DNA of 64,000 nt. Origin: Bremerella sp. P1. GTDB taxonomy: Bacteria; Planctomycetota; Planctomycetia; Pirellulales; Pirellulaceae. The notes beneath the pieces were generated by a model that searched no databases, was not told the origin of the DNA, and saw only the letters and a list, made by a program, of their open reading frames with translations. Numbering within the stretch: position 1 is the first letter of the stretch; each line of letters begins with the position of its first letter. The stretch covers positions 6,287,814 to 6,351,813 of the forward strand of contig NZ_CP118164.1 in assembly GCF_028748185.1 (NCBI RefSeq), given 5' to 3'. Position numbers and translations under genes: made by a program. Shown one piece after another: positions 9,590-16,791 of the stretch.

Positions 9590-9665
9590 TGATCAGAGTG
9601 GGAGTCGAACCCACAAAGTCACCACGTTCTCACCGTGGCCGCTTTTCCTGTTTGCGTACCTGATC
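9590..9665 (-). tRNA. tRNA-like gene, anticodon GAG (Leu by codon), short variable arm
   Basis: 76 nt. Acceptor GATCAGG/TCTGATC with discriminator A, anticodon stem CCACG/CGTGG, loop GTGAGAA (purine at position 32), perfect T-arm. The anticodon GAG would read CUC/CUU (Leu), but bacterial tRNA-Leu has a long variable arm and this one has only about 7 nt. Identity is uncertain. Confidence 0.6.
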
Positions 9666-9687
9666 CTGGATATGTGCTACTAATGAG

Positions 9688-9761
9688 TGGCTCAGGCGGG
9701 ATTCGAACCCACAACGTCCCCGGTTTTTAAGTCCGAGCGGTCAACCAATAGCCACTGAGCC
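9688..9761 (-). tRNA. tRNA-like gene, anticodon TAA (Leu by codon), atypical
   Basis: 74 nt. Acceptor GGCTCAG/CTGAGCC with discriminator A, T-arm GTGGG/CCCGC. The anticodon loop is embedded in GGACTTAAAAACC, with an A-A clash at the loop base. The D-arm pairs poorly and the variable arm is short. TAA is the most likely anticodon. Confidence 0.5.
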
Positions 9762-9770
9762 AGTCTTGAG

Positions 9771-9844
9771 TAGCTCGAGTGGGATTCGAACCCACAGCAT
9801 CCCTCGGTCTGAACGAAGGTGGTCTGCCAGTTGCCTACCGAGCT
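9771..9844 (-). tRNA. tRNA-like gene, anticodon CAG (Leu by codon), short variable arm
   Basis: 74 nt. Acceptor AGCTCGG/TCGAGCT (A1-U72 start), discriminator A, anticodon arm CTTCG-TTCAGAC-CGAGG, strong T-arm. The D-stem is weak and there is no class II variable arm. Confidence 0.55.
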
Positions 9845-9856
9845 ATTCGTTTAAGG

Positions 9857-9940
9857 CGGAAGCCGTGGGACTCGAACCCACAAACGACGCAGTCGTCAGC
9901 TGTTTTCAAAACAGTGTCCTCATCCAGCCGGATGACTTCC
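9857..9940 (-). tRNA. tRNA-Ser (TGA)
   Basis: 84 nt. Acceptor GGAAGTC/GGCTTCC, discriminator G, anticodon loop TTTGAAA giving TGA, and a long variable arm with stem GACGAC/GTCGT. A normal class II serine tRNA. Confidence 0.8.
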
Positions 9941-9947
9941 AAAATAG

Positions 9948-10020
9948 TGACCCGTGTGGGAGTCGAACCCTACCTGCCCGGCTTGAAAGACCGGTGACCT
10001 CACCCGAAGTCGAACGGGCC
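9948..10020 (-). tRNA. tRNA-Glu (TTC), damaged T-stem
   Basis: 73 nt. Acceptor GGCCCGT/ACGGGTC, D-stem GAC/GTC, anticodon arm CCGGT-CTTTCAA-GCCGG giving TTC. The T-stem TAGGG/CCCAC has two mismatches, unlike its neighbours. Confidence 0.7.
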
Positions 10021-10063
10021 AATAACATTGGCAGCGCAATGACGTTCAGCCACCGCGCAGAAG

Positions 10064-10135
10064 CGGACTGGGAGGCGCTCGAATCCTCGTCTGCGGTTCT
10101 TCAAACCGCCGCTACACCGTCTCAGCTACCAGTCC
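10064..10135 (-). tRNA. tRNA-Phe-like (GAA), element attachment gene
   Basis: 72 nt. Acceptor GGACTGG/CCAGTCC, anticodon arm GCGGT-TTGAAGA-ACCGC. The discriminator is G and the variable loop has only 4 nt, both unusual for tRNA-Phe. The T-stem has an A-G clash beside the loop. Its 5' half (from the anticodon arm to base 1) is repeated at 35611-35653, the other end of the phage element, so the 5' half now present probably came from the element. Confidence 0.65.
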
Positions 10136-10136
10136 A
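10094..10136 (-). repeat. Left attachment repeat (inside tRNA-Phe-like gene)
   Basis: Matches 35611-35653 except for CA versus TG in the D-loop. An uninterrupted 21-bp identity covers the anticodon arm (10094-10114), where strand exchange probably occurred. Confidence 0.9.
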
Positions 10137-10180
10137 AGTGATTTAAGTTCTTTCTGTGCCTTAGTTTAGAACATGCCCAA

Positions 10181-10226
10181 TTTGGCACACAATGCGTGTT
10201 CCATTTTGGAACACATTTGGCACACA
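10181..10226. promoter_or_regulatory. Candidate integrase arm-type sites, left end
   Basis: TTTGGCACACA occurs at 10181-10191 and 10216-10226, TTTTGGAACACA at 10204-10215. GTGTTCCA-TTT-TGGAACAC (10196-10214) is a perfect 8-bp dyad. The same TTGGnACACA theme recurs next to the integrase at 35522-35580. Confidence 0.5.
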
Positions 10227-10265
10227 AAAGTGTAATTAAGGAGCCATTTAGACGGACGAGGTTCA

Positions 10266-10296
10266 CGAAAAAAGCCACGTCTTTGAGGACGTGGCT
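10266..10296 (-). terminator. Terminator at left end of the element
   Basis: Perfect 9-bp stem AGCCACGTC (10273-10281) / GACGTGGCT (10288-10296). Minus-strand reading ends in TTTTTT after the 10308 gene. The plus side also has a T-rich tract, so it may work both ways. Confidence 0.8.
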
Positions 10297-10307
10297 CTTC
10301 CTTTTTT

Positions 10308-10574
10308 CTACATGGTAGTAGCCAAGATTTTAATGGCTTCTTCTGGGTTGATTCCCCGCTTGGAGTTGAAAGCAGCACAGAAGGACGCTGCTTCAAGTTT
10401 AGTTGGTTGAAACAAGGGGGGCTTTGATCCCGGCATGTTAGAGATTTCTCCTAGAGGCACTTTTTCTTTTCGTCCCTCCACGAGGACATACAGACGATAC
10501 CCGTCTGGCTCTTGTTCGTCCTCATGATGAAGTAACCAGCGTTTTCCAGAGTTGATGTCATCAATCGCACTCAT
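10308..10574 (-). CDS. Hypothetical element protein
   Basis: An 88-aa ORF from the ATG at 10574, chosen over the in-frame ATG at 10619 because AGGTGAG stands six bases before it. The protein has alternating hydrophilic beta-like segments and ends KILATTM. I do not recognise it. A strong terminator follows at once. It is the leftmost element gene and reads toward the attachment site; a small DNA-binding or excision role is possible by position only. Confidence 0.5.
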   Translation of the reverse strand: MSAIDDINSGKRWLLHHEDEQEPDGYRLYVLVEGRKEKVPLGEISNMPGSKPPLFQPTKLEAASFCAAFNSKRGINPEEAIKILATTM

Positions 10575-10705
10575 TTTCTCACCTGACTTACATGTTCGAG
10601 TGTTCATTAGGGTATTCATGCTTGGTATGTAGTTCTACAGCAAAACAACCCTGTTATCATTAAGGCCACTCTTCAAGCGTATCATTCCAGAAGGTGGAGT
10701 AGTCA

Positions 10706-11401
10706 ATGATTGATCGAGTTAAACGACGGTTCGAGCAACTAGCGGCCACAGCAGAAGAGATAGAGGATTCAAAGGACTTTGGGAGCGATAGTGTGCCCAG
10801 CAACGTACAGTCACTTACTGGCCCTACGAGGATGACAACCGTTCGGACATATCTAATTGACTTGCCCAAAGTACTTCAGTGGTATTCATCCGTGCGAACG
10901 CTCTTGGTTCAAGTGTTTGGCGACACTTCCCCTCTCTATACCGACTTTGAAAGGAAGCATGATGGTACTAGGCACGAAGTATTCGACTATCGGAAAGCGG
11001 TATTTTTCGCTGCCAAAGATGACTACGAAAACGGCTTTGCAAACCTTCGAGAATTGATCAGTGCTGATGTCTTCTCAGACGAACTAGAGCAAGCTGAAGA
11101 ACTTCTTGCGGCAAGTTACAAGACTCCTGCGGCGGTTGTCGCTGGTACGGTTCTTGAAACAACCATTCGTTCTCTGTGCGGCAAGCACGGCATTCAGAAT
11201 GATAGGCGTACCAAGCTCGATACGATGAACAGTGAGCTTGCTAAGGCAGGTGAGTACAACAAAACCAAAGCGGATCAGGTTCGAGCTTGGGCGAAGATTC
11301 GCAACAGTGCCGCACATGGACATGCAGATGAGTTCACTGAGACGGACGTGAAACTCATGATAGAAGGTGTCCGTGACTTTGTTGCCAACCAATTGTCATA
11401 G
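10706..11401 (+). CDS. HEPN-like protein A (tandem pair)
   Basis: A 231-aa helical protein. The C-terminal 120 residues carry KIRNSAAHG, which fits the R-x4-H catalytic signature of HEPN RNase domains, and resemble DUF4145-type proteins. The N-terminal half differs from that of its downstream twin, while the C-terminal halves are nearly identical. Start MIDRVKRRFEQL matches the twin's MNDRLKKRFQEL, which supports both starts. It is on the plus strand, opposite to the tail genes, and not part of morphogenesis. A defence or toxin role is inferred from the HEPN motif, not shown. Confidence 0.65.
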   Translation: MIDRVKRRFEQLAATAEEIEDSKDFGSDSVPSNVQSLTGPTRMTTVRTYLIDLPKVLQWYSSVRTLLVQVFGDTSPLYTDFERKHDGTRHEVFDYRKAVFFAAKDDYENGFANLRELISADVFSDELEQAEELLAASYKTPAAVVAGTVLETTIRSLCGKHGIQNDRRTKLDTMNSELAKAGEYNKTKADQVRAWAKIRNSAAHGHADEFTETDVKLMIEGVRDFVANQLS

Positions 11402-11414
11402 GTTCACAGCGAAT

Positions 11415-12074
11415 ATGAATGATCGACTAAAGAAGCGGTTTCAAGAACTATTGAATGAAGCGAATCGCATTTATGATCGGTATCAACGTAGCGAATCGCC
11501 TAATTCGCACATCGAAGAGTCAGACTGGCGGTTAGGTGAGGAGAAGTGGTTCGCTTCAGTTGATTCCTTGATTGCAAAGGTTTTTGGCGAGCAATCTCCC
11601 CATCGGGAAAAGTTTGCTGAGATTCCTTCAGGTTACTCCAAGGATGATTCTGTCTTTCGATCTCGTCTAGCCATCTTCCAAGCAGCAAAGGAAGACTACG
11701 ATTGTGGGCTAACTGACTTGAGGGCTTTGATCAGTGCTGATGTCTTTTCGGACGAACTAGAGCAAGCTGAAGAACTTCTAGCCGCTAATTACAAAACCCC
11801 TGCGGCGGTTGTCGCTGGTACAGTTCTGGAAACAACCATTCGTTCATTGTGTGACAAGCATGGGATACAGAACGATAGGAAGACAAAGCTAGACACGATG
11901 AATAGTGAGCTTGCCAAGGTAGGCGAGTACAACAAAGCCAAAGCGGATCAGGTTCGAGCTTGGGCGAAGATTCGCAATAGTGCAGCACACGGACACCCTG
12001 AAGAGTTCACCGAGACGGACGTGAAACTCATGATTGCCGGTGTCCGTGACTTTGTTGCCAACCAACTGAACTGA
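11415..12074 (+). CDS. HEPN-like protein B (tandem pair)
   Basis: A 219-aa paralogue beginning 14 bases after protein A, so probably co-transcribed. The last 115 residues differ from A at only about ten positions and include the same KIRNSAAHG motif. The N-terminal 100 residues share only scattered positions (for example VFGxxSPxxxxF). The longer in-frame start at 11367 would overlap gene A and break the start match. Recent duplication with diversification of the N-terminal part is the simplest reading. It converges with the 12079 gene, 4 bases away. Confidence 0.65.
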   Translation: MNDRLKKRFQELLNEANRIYDRYQRSESPNSHIEESDWRLGEEKWFASVDSLIAKVFGEQSPHREKFAEIPSGYSKDDSVFRSRLAIFQAAKEDYDCGLTDLRALISADVFSDELEQAEELLAANYKTPAAVVAGTVLETTIRSLCDKHGIQNDRKTKLDTMNSELAKVGEYNKAKADQVRAWAKIRNSAAHGHPEEFTETDVKLMIAGVRDFVANQLN

Positions 12075-12078
12075 TGAC

Positions 12079-12489
12079 TTAGTTCTCGCTGTTGAGGCTG
12101 AACTTAGGCGTCAAGTTGAGGATGTCACCATCTGCCAAGGTTCGGCTCACGGCGAACTTCTCAGCCCACAGAACGGTTCCACTTGGATTTTCCACGTAGT
12201 AGCCGTAAAGCGTGTTGCCGGTGGCACCACACGTCCAAGACTGAGTGGCGTAGCTGCTCTCTGCCTTGTTGGATACGGTAGCTGCTGAACTCCAACCAGC
12301 ACGTGTGAGCGTGGCTGCTGCGTAGTTGGTGAAGTTGGCTTCTGTGAATGATGCGTTCACTGCTGCTTGATCTGGGGTGTAGTCATTCGAGTACAGCTTG
12401 AGGATGTAGTCTTCATCGGAAGACAGAGCGTCCTTGAGCATCTTGTCCAGAAGTTCAAGCTCACCAAGGTTGCTGGTAACTAGGGCCAT
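12079..12489 (-). CDS. Phage structural-type protein, unknown
   Basis: A 136-aa protein with an N-terminal helix rich in Leu and Asp, then a beta-rich Thr/Ser/Tyr part resembling small phage head or tail decoration proteins. The start at 12489 has AGAGAGG eight bases upstream; the ATG at 12561 lacks this. It is divergent from the fibre genes, with a TACATA motif in each direction in the 95-bp gap. Assignment as structural is from composition and place. Confidence 0.5.
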   Translation of the reverse strand: MALVTSNLGELELLDKMLKDALSSDEDYILKLYSNDYTPDQAAVNASFTEANFTNYAAATLTRAGWSSAATVSNKAESSYATQSWTCGATGNTLYGYYVENPSGTVLWAEKFAVSRTLADGDILNLTPKFSLNSEN

Positions 12490-12521
12490 AGGGAATACCT
12501 CTCTTAAAAAAGCTTTTCCCT

Positions 12522-12527
12522 TATGTA
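12522..12527 (-). promoter_or_regulatory. TACATA element promoter motif (12489 gene)
   Basis: TACATAAGGG, 33 bases before the ATG; the leader carries a normal Shine-Dalgarno. Confidence 0.35.
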
Positions 12528-12549
12528 GTGAGATTGGCTTCAATTTCCC

Positions 12550-12555
12550 TACATA
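12550..12555 (+). promoter_or_regulatory. TACATA element promoter motif (fibre operon)
   Basis: TACATACCTC, 30 bases before the 12585 ATG, which has GAGG as ribosome site. The only plus-strand copy of the motif that I found. Confidence 0.3.
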
Positions 12556-12584
12556 CCTCAAAGAGCTTTTTCTTCTGAGGCATC

Positions 12585-13817
12585 ATGGCAGTAGCTTACG
12601 AGTCATTCACACACACAACAGCAGCAAGTACCACCAGCATCACCGGCACCAAGCCAAGTGGGACTGTTGAAGGTGACTTCCTCATAGCTGTCCACTACTC
12701 ACGAAACAATGACGTTCAATCAACTCCATCTGGTTGGACGGAACACTCAAGCAATACTGCTGGCTTTGAAAAAGGGCATGTCTATTACAAGTTTGCCGGT
12801 GGAAGTGAACCAGCTTCTTACACGTTCAGCGGTAGTGTGTCTGCCAGCAACCGTTGGTTGTTGCTCATGCGGTTCTCTGGCGTTGCGTCCATCAATGATT
12901 CTTACGGCATCACAACCATTGCCGGTGCCGATGGTTCAGATGATTATGTCTTCAGTGCTGGAACTCTCACCACAACGGTGGACAACTGCTTGAACGTGTA
13001 CGGTGGTTTTGGCTTGCTGCTGGCTTCCACGATCACAACACCGGCACTGACTGCCATCAGCAGCGGCAACAAGATCGGTGCTGGCTATAACACTCAAGCC
13101 AGTGCTGGAAGTTCTGTTGAGTCCAAGCTTCGTTGGAATGGTGGCGGTAGTGAATCAGGCATGGTGTTTGCATTGGCACTGGCTCCACCAGAACCACCAG
13201 ATGTCTTTGATGAAACTGCTTCAGGTGGTGCTGACGCTGGTGGAACATCCACCACGAGCTTCGTTGCCTACTCGGTTGGTGCCGGTGGCGTTGTTGCTGC
13301 CGGTGAAGCTTTGATTGGTGGCAGCGTCGGTGAAATTGCTTCCGGTGGCGTTGTCGCTGGGGGAACTTCACTCAGTACAAAAGTTGTAAACGTAACCGGG
13401 GAAGACGGTGTTGTCATTGGTGGCTCTGCCTTGGTGGACGGAAGCCAATCTGTCTTTGCTTCTGGTGGTGTTGTCGGCGGCGGTATCGCTACCGTTACTT
13501 CCAATCAAACCATTGCCGTTGGTGGTGGCGTCCTGTGTTCTGGTACTGCCACGATCACGGTGGCTGACTTTTACCAAAGAACCATGATCACTATTCCAGC
13601 AAGCGTGATTGACGAGGACTTGAACAACTTCATGTTCATTGTTGCCTTTGCATTCTCTGGCACCACTGACAACCTCAAAGCAACCAACGAAGGTGGAGAT
13701 GAGATTGCTTCATTGGTTCGCCAATACACTGGTGGTGTTCTTCATGTTCAGCTTCAAGCTGATCTCAGCAGCACAGCGGACAACATCTTCTACATTAAAA
13801 CGGGACTAAGTACATGA
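12585..13817 (+). CDS. Tail-fibre-like protein with Gly-Gly repeats and DUF2341-like end
   Basis: A 410-aa protein. Residues 1-200 form a beta-rich domain (GTVEGDFLIAVHYSR, SGWTEHSS) of the type seen at the base of phage fibres. Residues 205-325 are six to seven degenerate repeats of about 18-20 aa built on GGVVAGG. Residues 328-408 (MITIPASVIDEDLNNFMF onward) resemble DUF2341. Its stop overlaps the next start (ATGA). It probably acts in adsorption at the tail tip. Plus orientation sets it apart from the rest of the tail module. Confidence 0.6.
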   Translation: MAVAYESFTHTTAASTTSITGTKPSGTVEGDFLIAVHYSRNNDVQSTPSGWTEHSSNTAGFEKGHVYYKFAGGSEPASYTFSGSVSASNRWLLLMRFSGVASINDSYGITTIAGADGSDDYVFSAGTLTTTVDNCLNVYGGFGLLLASTITTPALTAISSGNKIGAGYNTQASAGSSVESKLRWNGGGSESGMVFALALAPPEPPDVFDETASGGADAGGTSTTSFVAYSVGAGGVVAAGEALIGGSVGEIASGGVVAGGTSLSTKVVNVTGEDGVVIGGSALVDGSQSVFASGGVVGGGIATVTSNQTIAVGGGVLCSGTATITVADFYQRTMITIPASVIDEDLNNFMFIVAFAFSGTTDNLKATNEGGDEIASLVRQYTGGVLHVQLQADLSSTADNIFYIKTGLST

Positions 13818-15151
13818 GCTTTCTTGATCCAGTAAATTGCTCTTGCAATCAATTCACGGAAACCACTTCCGGTGGTGTCAAAGCTGGTGGATCAGCATCA
13901 GTGTCAGATACCGTTGTGCGTGGTGGTGTTGTCCTTGGTGGTTCTGCTCTGGTTGCTGTACCTTCTCAGGACGGTGATGGCTACATCTTCGTGTACCCTC
14001 TTGATGCTCAGTACGATGGCACCAGCGGTGAAGTTGATGATGTTGCTTCCGGCTTAGACGGTACGGCTGGTGGACTTGAGTATCCAACTCTTGATGATGG
14101 TGTCTACTGTCTTGGTTCCAACAACTTTGCAGACAACGAGTACATTTCACTTCCGGCAGACAATCTCAGCGGCAACTCCTTCAGTGTGTCAGCTTGGGTG
14201 AAAATCAATGGATACTACCGTGAGCGTGTGTGGTACTCACGAGGCTTCAACACCGTCGGTGGTGATCAGTGGAGCATTCGATTTGGACACAGTGTCATCA
14301 ATAACGTTTGGGCTTCAGTCCAAACGGCTGATGGTGAGTTCCACTGCTTCAGTTCTGGCACAATGCAACGTGAGCGTTGGTATCACGTGGCGTGCTCTTT
14401 TGACGGTTCCTCGTTGAAGGTGTACATCAACGGTGTACTTGGCGGAACAACTGCTGTCACTGGTTCCTTGGTGGCACTTGGGAACACTTCGTACATTGCC
14501 CGATACAATAATGGGATTGGCTTGAACGATGGAAATCTTCAAGAGCTTCGTATGGTTCCAGATGCCAAGCCAGCAGCGTGGTTCCTTGCAGAGTACGAGA
14601 ACTTCTGTGCTTCAGGTTGGTACTTGGTGTCACCAACGGAGACGATCTCACCGTTCAGCACTTACAACGAGCTTGCTGCTGGTGGTGTGGTTGTGGCTGG
14701 TGTGGCGGTTGAAGAGTATGTGGAAGCACCAAGCACAATCACTCTTACGAGCAACTTCACTTCTGACTTCGATGGTTGGAATGCTTTCCGATGGAATTGG
14801 TTGTCTACTGGCGGGCAGTCTGGCGGTTACGTGAGAAGCTTCGATGCGGACAACAACAGCACCAAGACACTCACCAGAACTGTTGAGATTGCTTCCGGTG
14901 GTGGCACGATCAGCTTCTACTTCCAGAGACAAGGTGAGTTCATTCCCGGCTTTGCTTACTACCCAAGACTATCCAGCAACATCGATGGAACCATTTGGGG
15001 AACCACTGGCAATCCAAACTCTTGGACTCTGGCGGGACCATTTGCGTTGTCTGCTGGTACACACAACTTGAACTTCAATTGTGGATACCAAGACAGTTCC
15101 CAATGGAGAATCGGTATTGATACCATCACGATCACGAACGTGGTTCCTTAA
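13814..15151 (+). CDS. Tail-fibre-like protein with LamG domain
   Basis: A 445-aa protein. Residues 15-50 continue the GGVxxGG repeats of the upstream gene. Residues 95-240 form a concanavalin A-like LamG domain (FSVSAWVKIN, WYHVACSFDGSSLKVYING). One more repeat comes near residue 290. Residues 305-445 form a second jelly-roll-like domain with FDGWNAFRWNW. It probably binds surface glycans. DUF2341 and LamG are often fused in one protein; here a 4-bp overlap separates them. No slippery heptamer is in register at the junction, so translational coupling is more likely than frameshifting. Confidence 0.65.
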   Translation: MSFLDPVNCSCNQFTETTSGGVKAGGSASVSDTVVRGGVVLGGSALVAVPSQDGDGYIFVYPLDAQYDGTSGEVDDVASGLDGTAGGLEYPTLDDGVYCLGSNNFADNEYISLPADNLSGNSFSVSAWVKINGYYRERVWYSRGFNTVGGDQWSIRFGHSVINNVWASVQTADGEFHCFSSGTMQRERWYHVACSFDGSSLKVYINGVLGGTTAVTGSLVALGNTSYIARYNNGIGLNDGNLQELRMVPDAKPAAWFLAEYENFCASGWYLVSPTETISPFSTYNELAAGGVVVAGVAVEEYVEAPSTITLTSNFTSDFDGWNAFRWNWLSTGGQSGGYVRSFDADNNSTKTLTRTVEIASGGGTISFYFQRQGEFIPGFAYYPRLSSNIDGTIWGTTGNPNSWTLAGPFALSAGTHNLNFNCGYQDSSQWRIGIDTITITNVVP

Positions 15152-15296
15152 TCCGTTGGCGTCTCTTCCCGCAATTACAAGGCTTCCTGATGTGTGGCTT
15201 ACGGCACACACGTCTGATCACGGCTGGTGCTTTGCGGTGGCAGATAGGACACCACAGTCCACCGGTTCCGTCTTCTTCAATCTGGCATAGCTTCAC
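15132..15296 (-). CDS. Small zinc-ribbon-like protein
   Basis: A 54-aa ORF starting with GTG at 15296, three bases after the upstream gene's stop. It contains WCPICH near residue 15 and KPCNCGK near residue 40, the two knuckles of a four-cysteine zinc site, plus many Arg/Lys, which suggests nucleic-acid binding. Its 3' end overlaps the last 20 bases of the convergent LamG gene. No strong Shine-Dalgarno is visible, so expression would rely on coupling. Confidence 0.45.
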   Translation of the reverse strand: MKLCQIEEDGTGGLWCPICHRKAPAVIRRVCRKPHIRKPCNCGKRRQRIKEPRS

Positions 15297-15298
15297 GA

Positions 15299-16147
15299 TC
15301 ACAACAGCACGTCCTTCTCAAACATATTAGTGAAGAATTGGCAGTTTCCGTTTGCATAGCTCCAATAGCCAAAACAACCGGAAGCAATGTTGCTGTCTCC
15401 ACTGACGATCACATATCCATCACCAACAGCTTGAGCAGCTACATAGGGCACACTGTAAACTTCACTGTGATTGTAAGTGGCGAGTGTTGTTGCTCCACTG
15501 CCAACAATCAGTGGTTGAAGCAAGGCTGGCATCAGGAAGTCCACGTCTTGCATAATTGGTGCTGAAGTGTTCAGCGTGTGTCCGTACCAGTAAGTGAAGC
15601 CAAAGTTGTATACAGTCTGTTGCGTAACTGTTGGATCAAAGTTGCCCCAATCGTCGATGAAAGGCTGAAGCTGTTGACAACCTTCAGCAAGGAAGAAGTG
15701 ACTGTCTGGATCAAATTCAATATCTACTCCAAGATAATCTAGGAAATCATGTTGGTAGGTTCTGAGATCAACACCACGTTGGTACGTTCCACCAAGCCAG
15801 TATTCCCCCATGATGCAAAGCTTGCCACCCTCCTCAACCCAATCTTTGATGATGGGCCATTGTGTATCAGGATCAAAAAGCTGAGCTTCCCAATCGACAC
15901 AAGTAATTAGATCAGCTTCATCACCCGGAAATGTCTGATCTGATCTACCAGTGGCAAACAAAGTGAAAAGGATTTCCAAACCTTGAAGACTAGAGATGTT
16001 GTCTCTAACTGGTGATGTAGCTTTGTACGTTTGGCATTCATTCCAAACCGTTCCACCGTAGCCAGTTTCAAGGAAGTTCCCGCCAAGACGTTCGTATCCA
16101 ATTCTTGCACAGCAAGGATTACACTTGTTGAATAGTCCAACACCCAT
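15299..16147 (-). CDS. Phage distal-tail-region protein, unknown
   Basis: A 282-aa protein. The start at 16147 shares its A with the upstream stop (TAATG), so it is coupled. The N-terminus has paired cysteines (NKCNPCCARIG). The middle (WVEEGGKLCIMGEYW) looks like an alpha/beta sheet of the DUF4350/GATase-like kind. The remainder is rich in aromatic residues. Place downstream of the tape measure suggests a tail-tip or baseplate part. I do not recognise a defined family. Confidence 0.5.
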   Translation of the reverse strand: MGVGLFNKCNPCCARIGYERLGGNFLETGYGGTVWNECQTYKATSPVRDNISSLQGLEILFTLFATGRSDQTFPGDEADLITCVDWEAQLFDPDTQWPIIKDWVEEGGKLCIMGEYWLGGTYQRGVDLRTYQHDFLDYLGVDIEFDPDSHFFLAEGCQQLQPFIDDWGNFDPTVTQQTVYNFGFTYWYGHTLNTSAPIMQDVDFLMPALLQPLIVGSGATTLATYNHSEVYSVPYVAAQAVGDGYVIVSGDSNIASGCFGYWSYANGNCQFFTNMFEKDVLL

Positions 16148-16782
16148 TAGGAGCACCCCGCACCAGTCACGAACCAAGCTCGATCACTTTGGAAGTAAGT
16201 GATGTCCACGTATCTGAAGTTGACTGAATCAGTAGTGATTGCTGTTGCAAAGTTGTTGAAGACAGTGAGTTCTTCTTCCGTGTCTCCAATCGTGAAGCTC
16301 GATCCAGTCCATTCAGCAGATTCAATGGTTACGGTTCCTTGTCCCGGTGTATCGGCTGATCGTGCTGTGATGGAATTAGCGGCAGGAAGACGAGCCAGCT
16401 TGGAACCGGGAACATATTCAAACAAATAGTATTCCTGATTTCTGCTTGGAGTGATCCAGACAATATCGTTCTTTACGACGTAGATGGATCGGTAGATTTC
16501 CACGGCATAGTTGTACGGCTCTTCATCAGTTACACCTTGAAGAAAAGCATTGTTCTCAGCAAGGGCATCAGAAGACTCATCCACGTCTTGAGGTTCGAGG
16601 AACTTCCACGTGTACTTGAATTTGTCGGTGGCGTCTTGTCCGGTGATCTTTGCCCACCATCCACCATCACCACGATGAGCATTGCCGCCACGTTTTCTGA
16701 CTGGATTCTTCTTATGCCTCTCTACCCACTTGGTAGCACCAACGATTCTTCTTGCTCCACTCTCTTCAAAATTGACTGGCAT
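16147..16782 (-). CDS. Phage tail-region protein, unknown
   Basis: A 211-aa protein with a basic N-terminus (residues 10-35, many Arg/Lys/Gly) and a beta-rich remainder. GGGGG lies seven bases before the ATG. Its stop overlaps the next start. No family recognised; a minor tail protein is likely from position between the tape measure and the fibres. Confidence 0.5.
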   Translation of the reverse strand: MPVNFEESGARRIVGATKWVERHKKNPVRKRGGNAHRGDGGWWAKITGQDATDKFKYTWKFLEPQDVDESSDALAENNAFLQGVTDEEPYNYAVEIYRSIYVVKNDIVWITPSRNQEYYLFEYVPGSKLARLPAANSITARSADTPGQGTVTIESAEWTGSSFTIGDTEEELTVFNNFATAITTDSVNFRYVDITYFQSDRAWFVTGAGCS

Positions 16783-16791
16783 GGTGCCCCC

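Noticed and set aside
9766-10146. Plus-strand ORFs across the tRNA cluster
   Set aside because: They are antisense readings of tRNA T-arms and carry no protein features.
13785-13817. Frameshift fusion of the two fibre genes
   Set aside because: A -1 shift would be needed, but no slippery heptamer is in register; the ATGA overlap explains expression of both.
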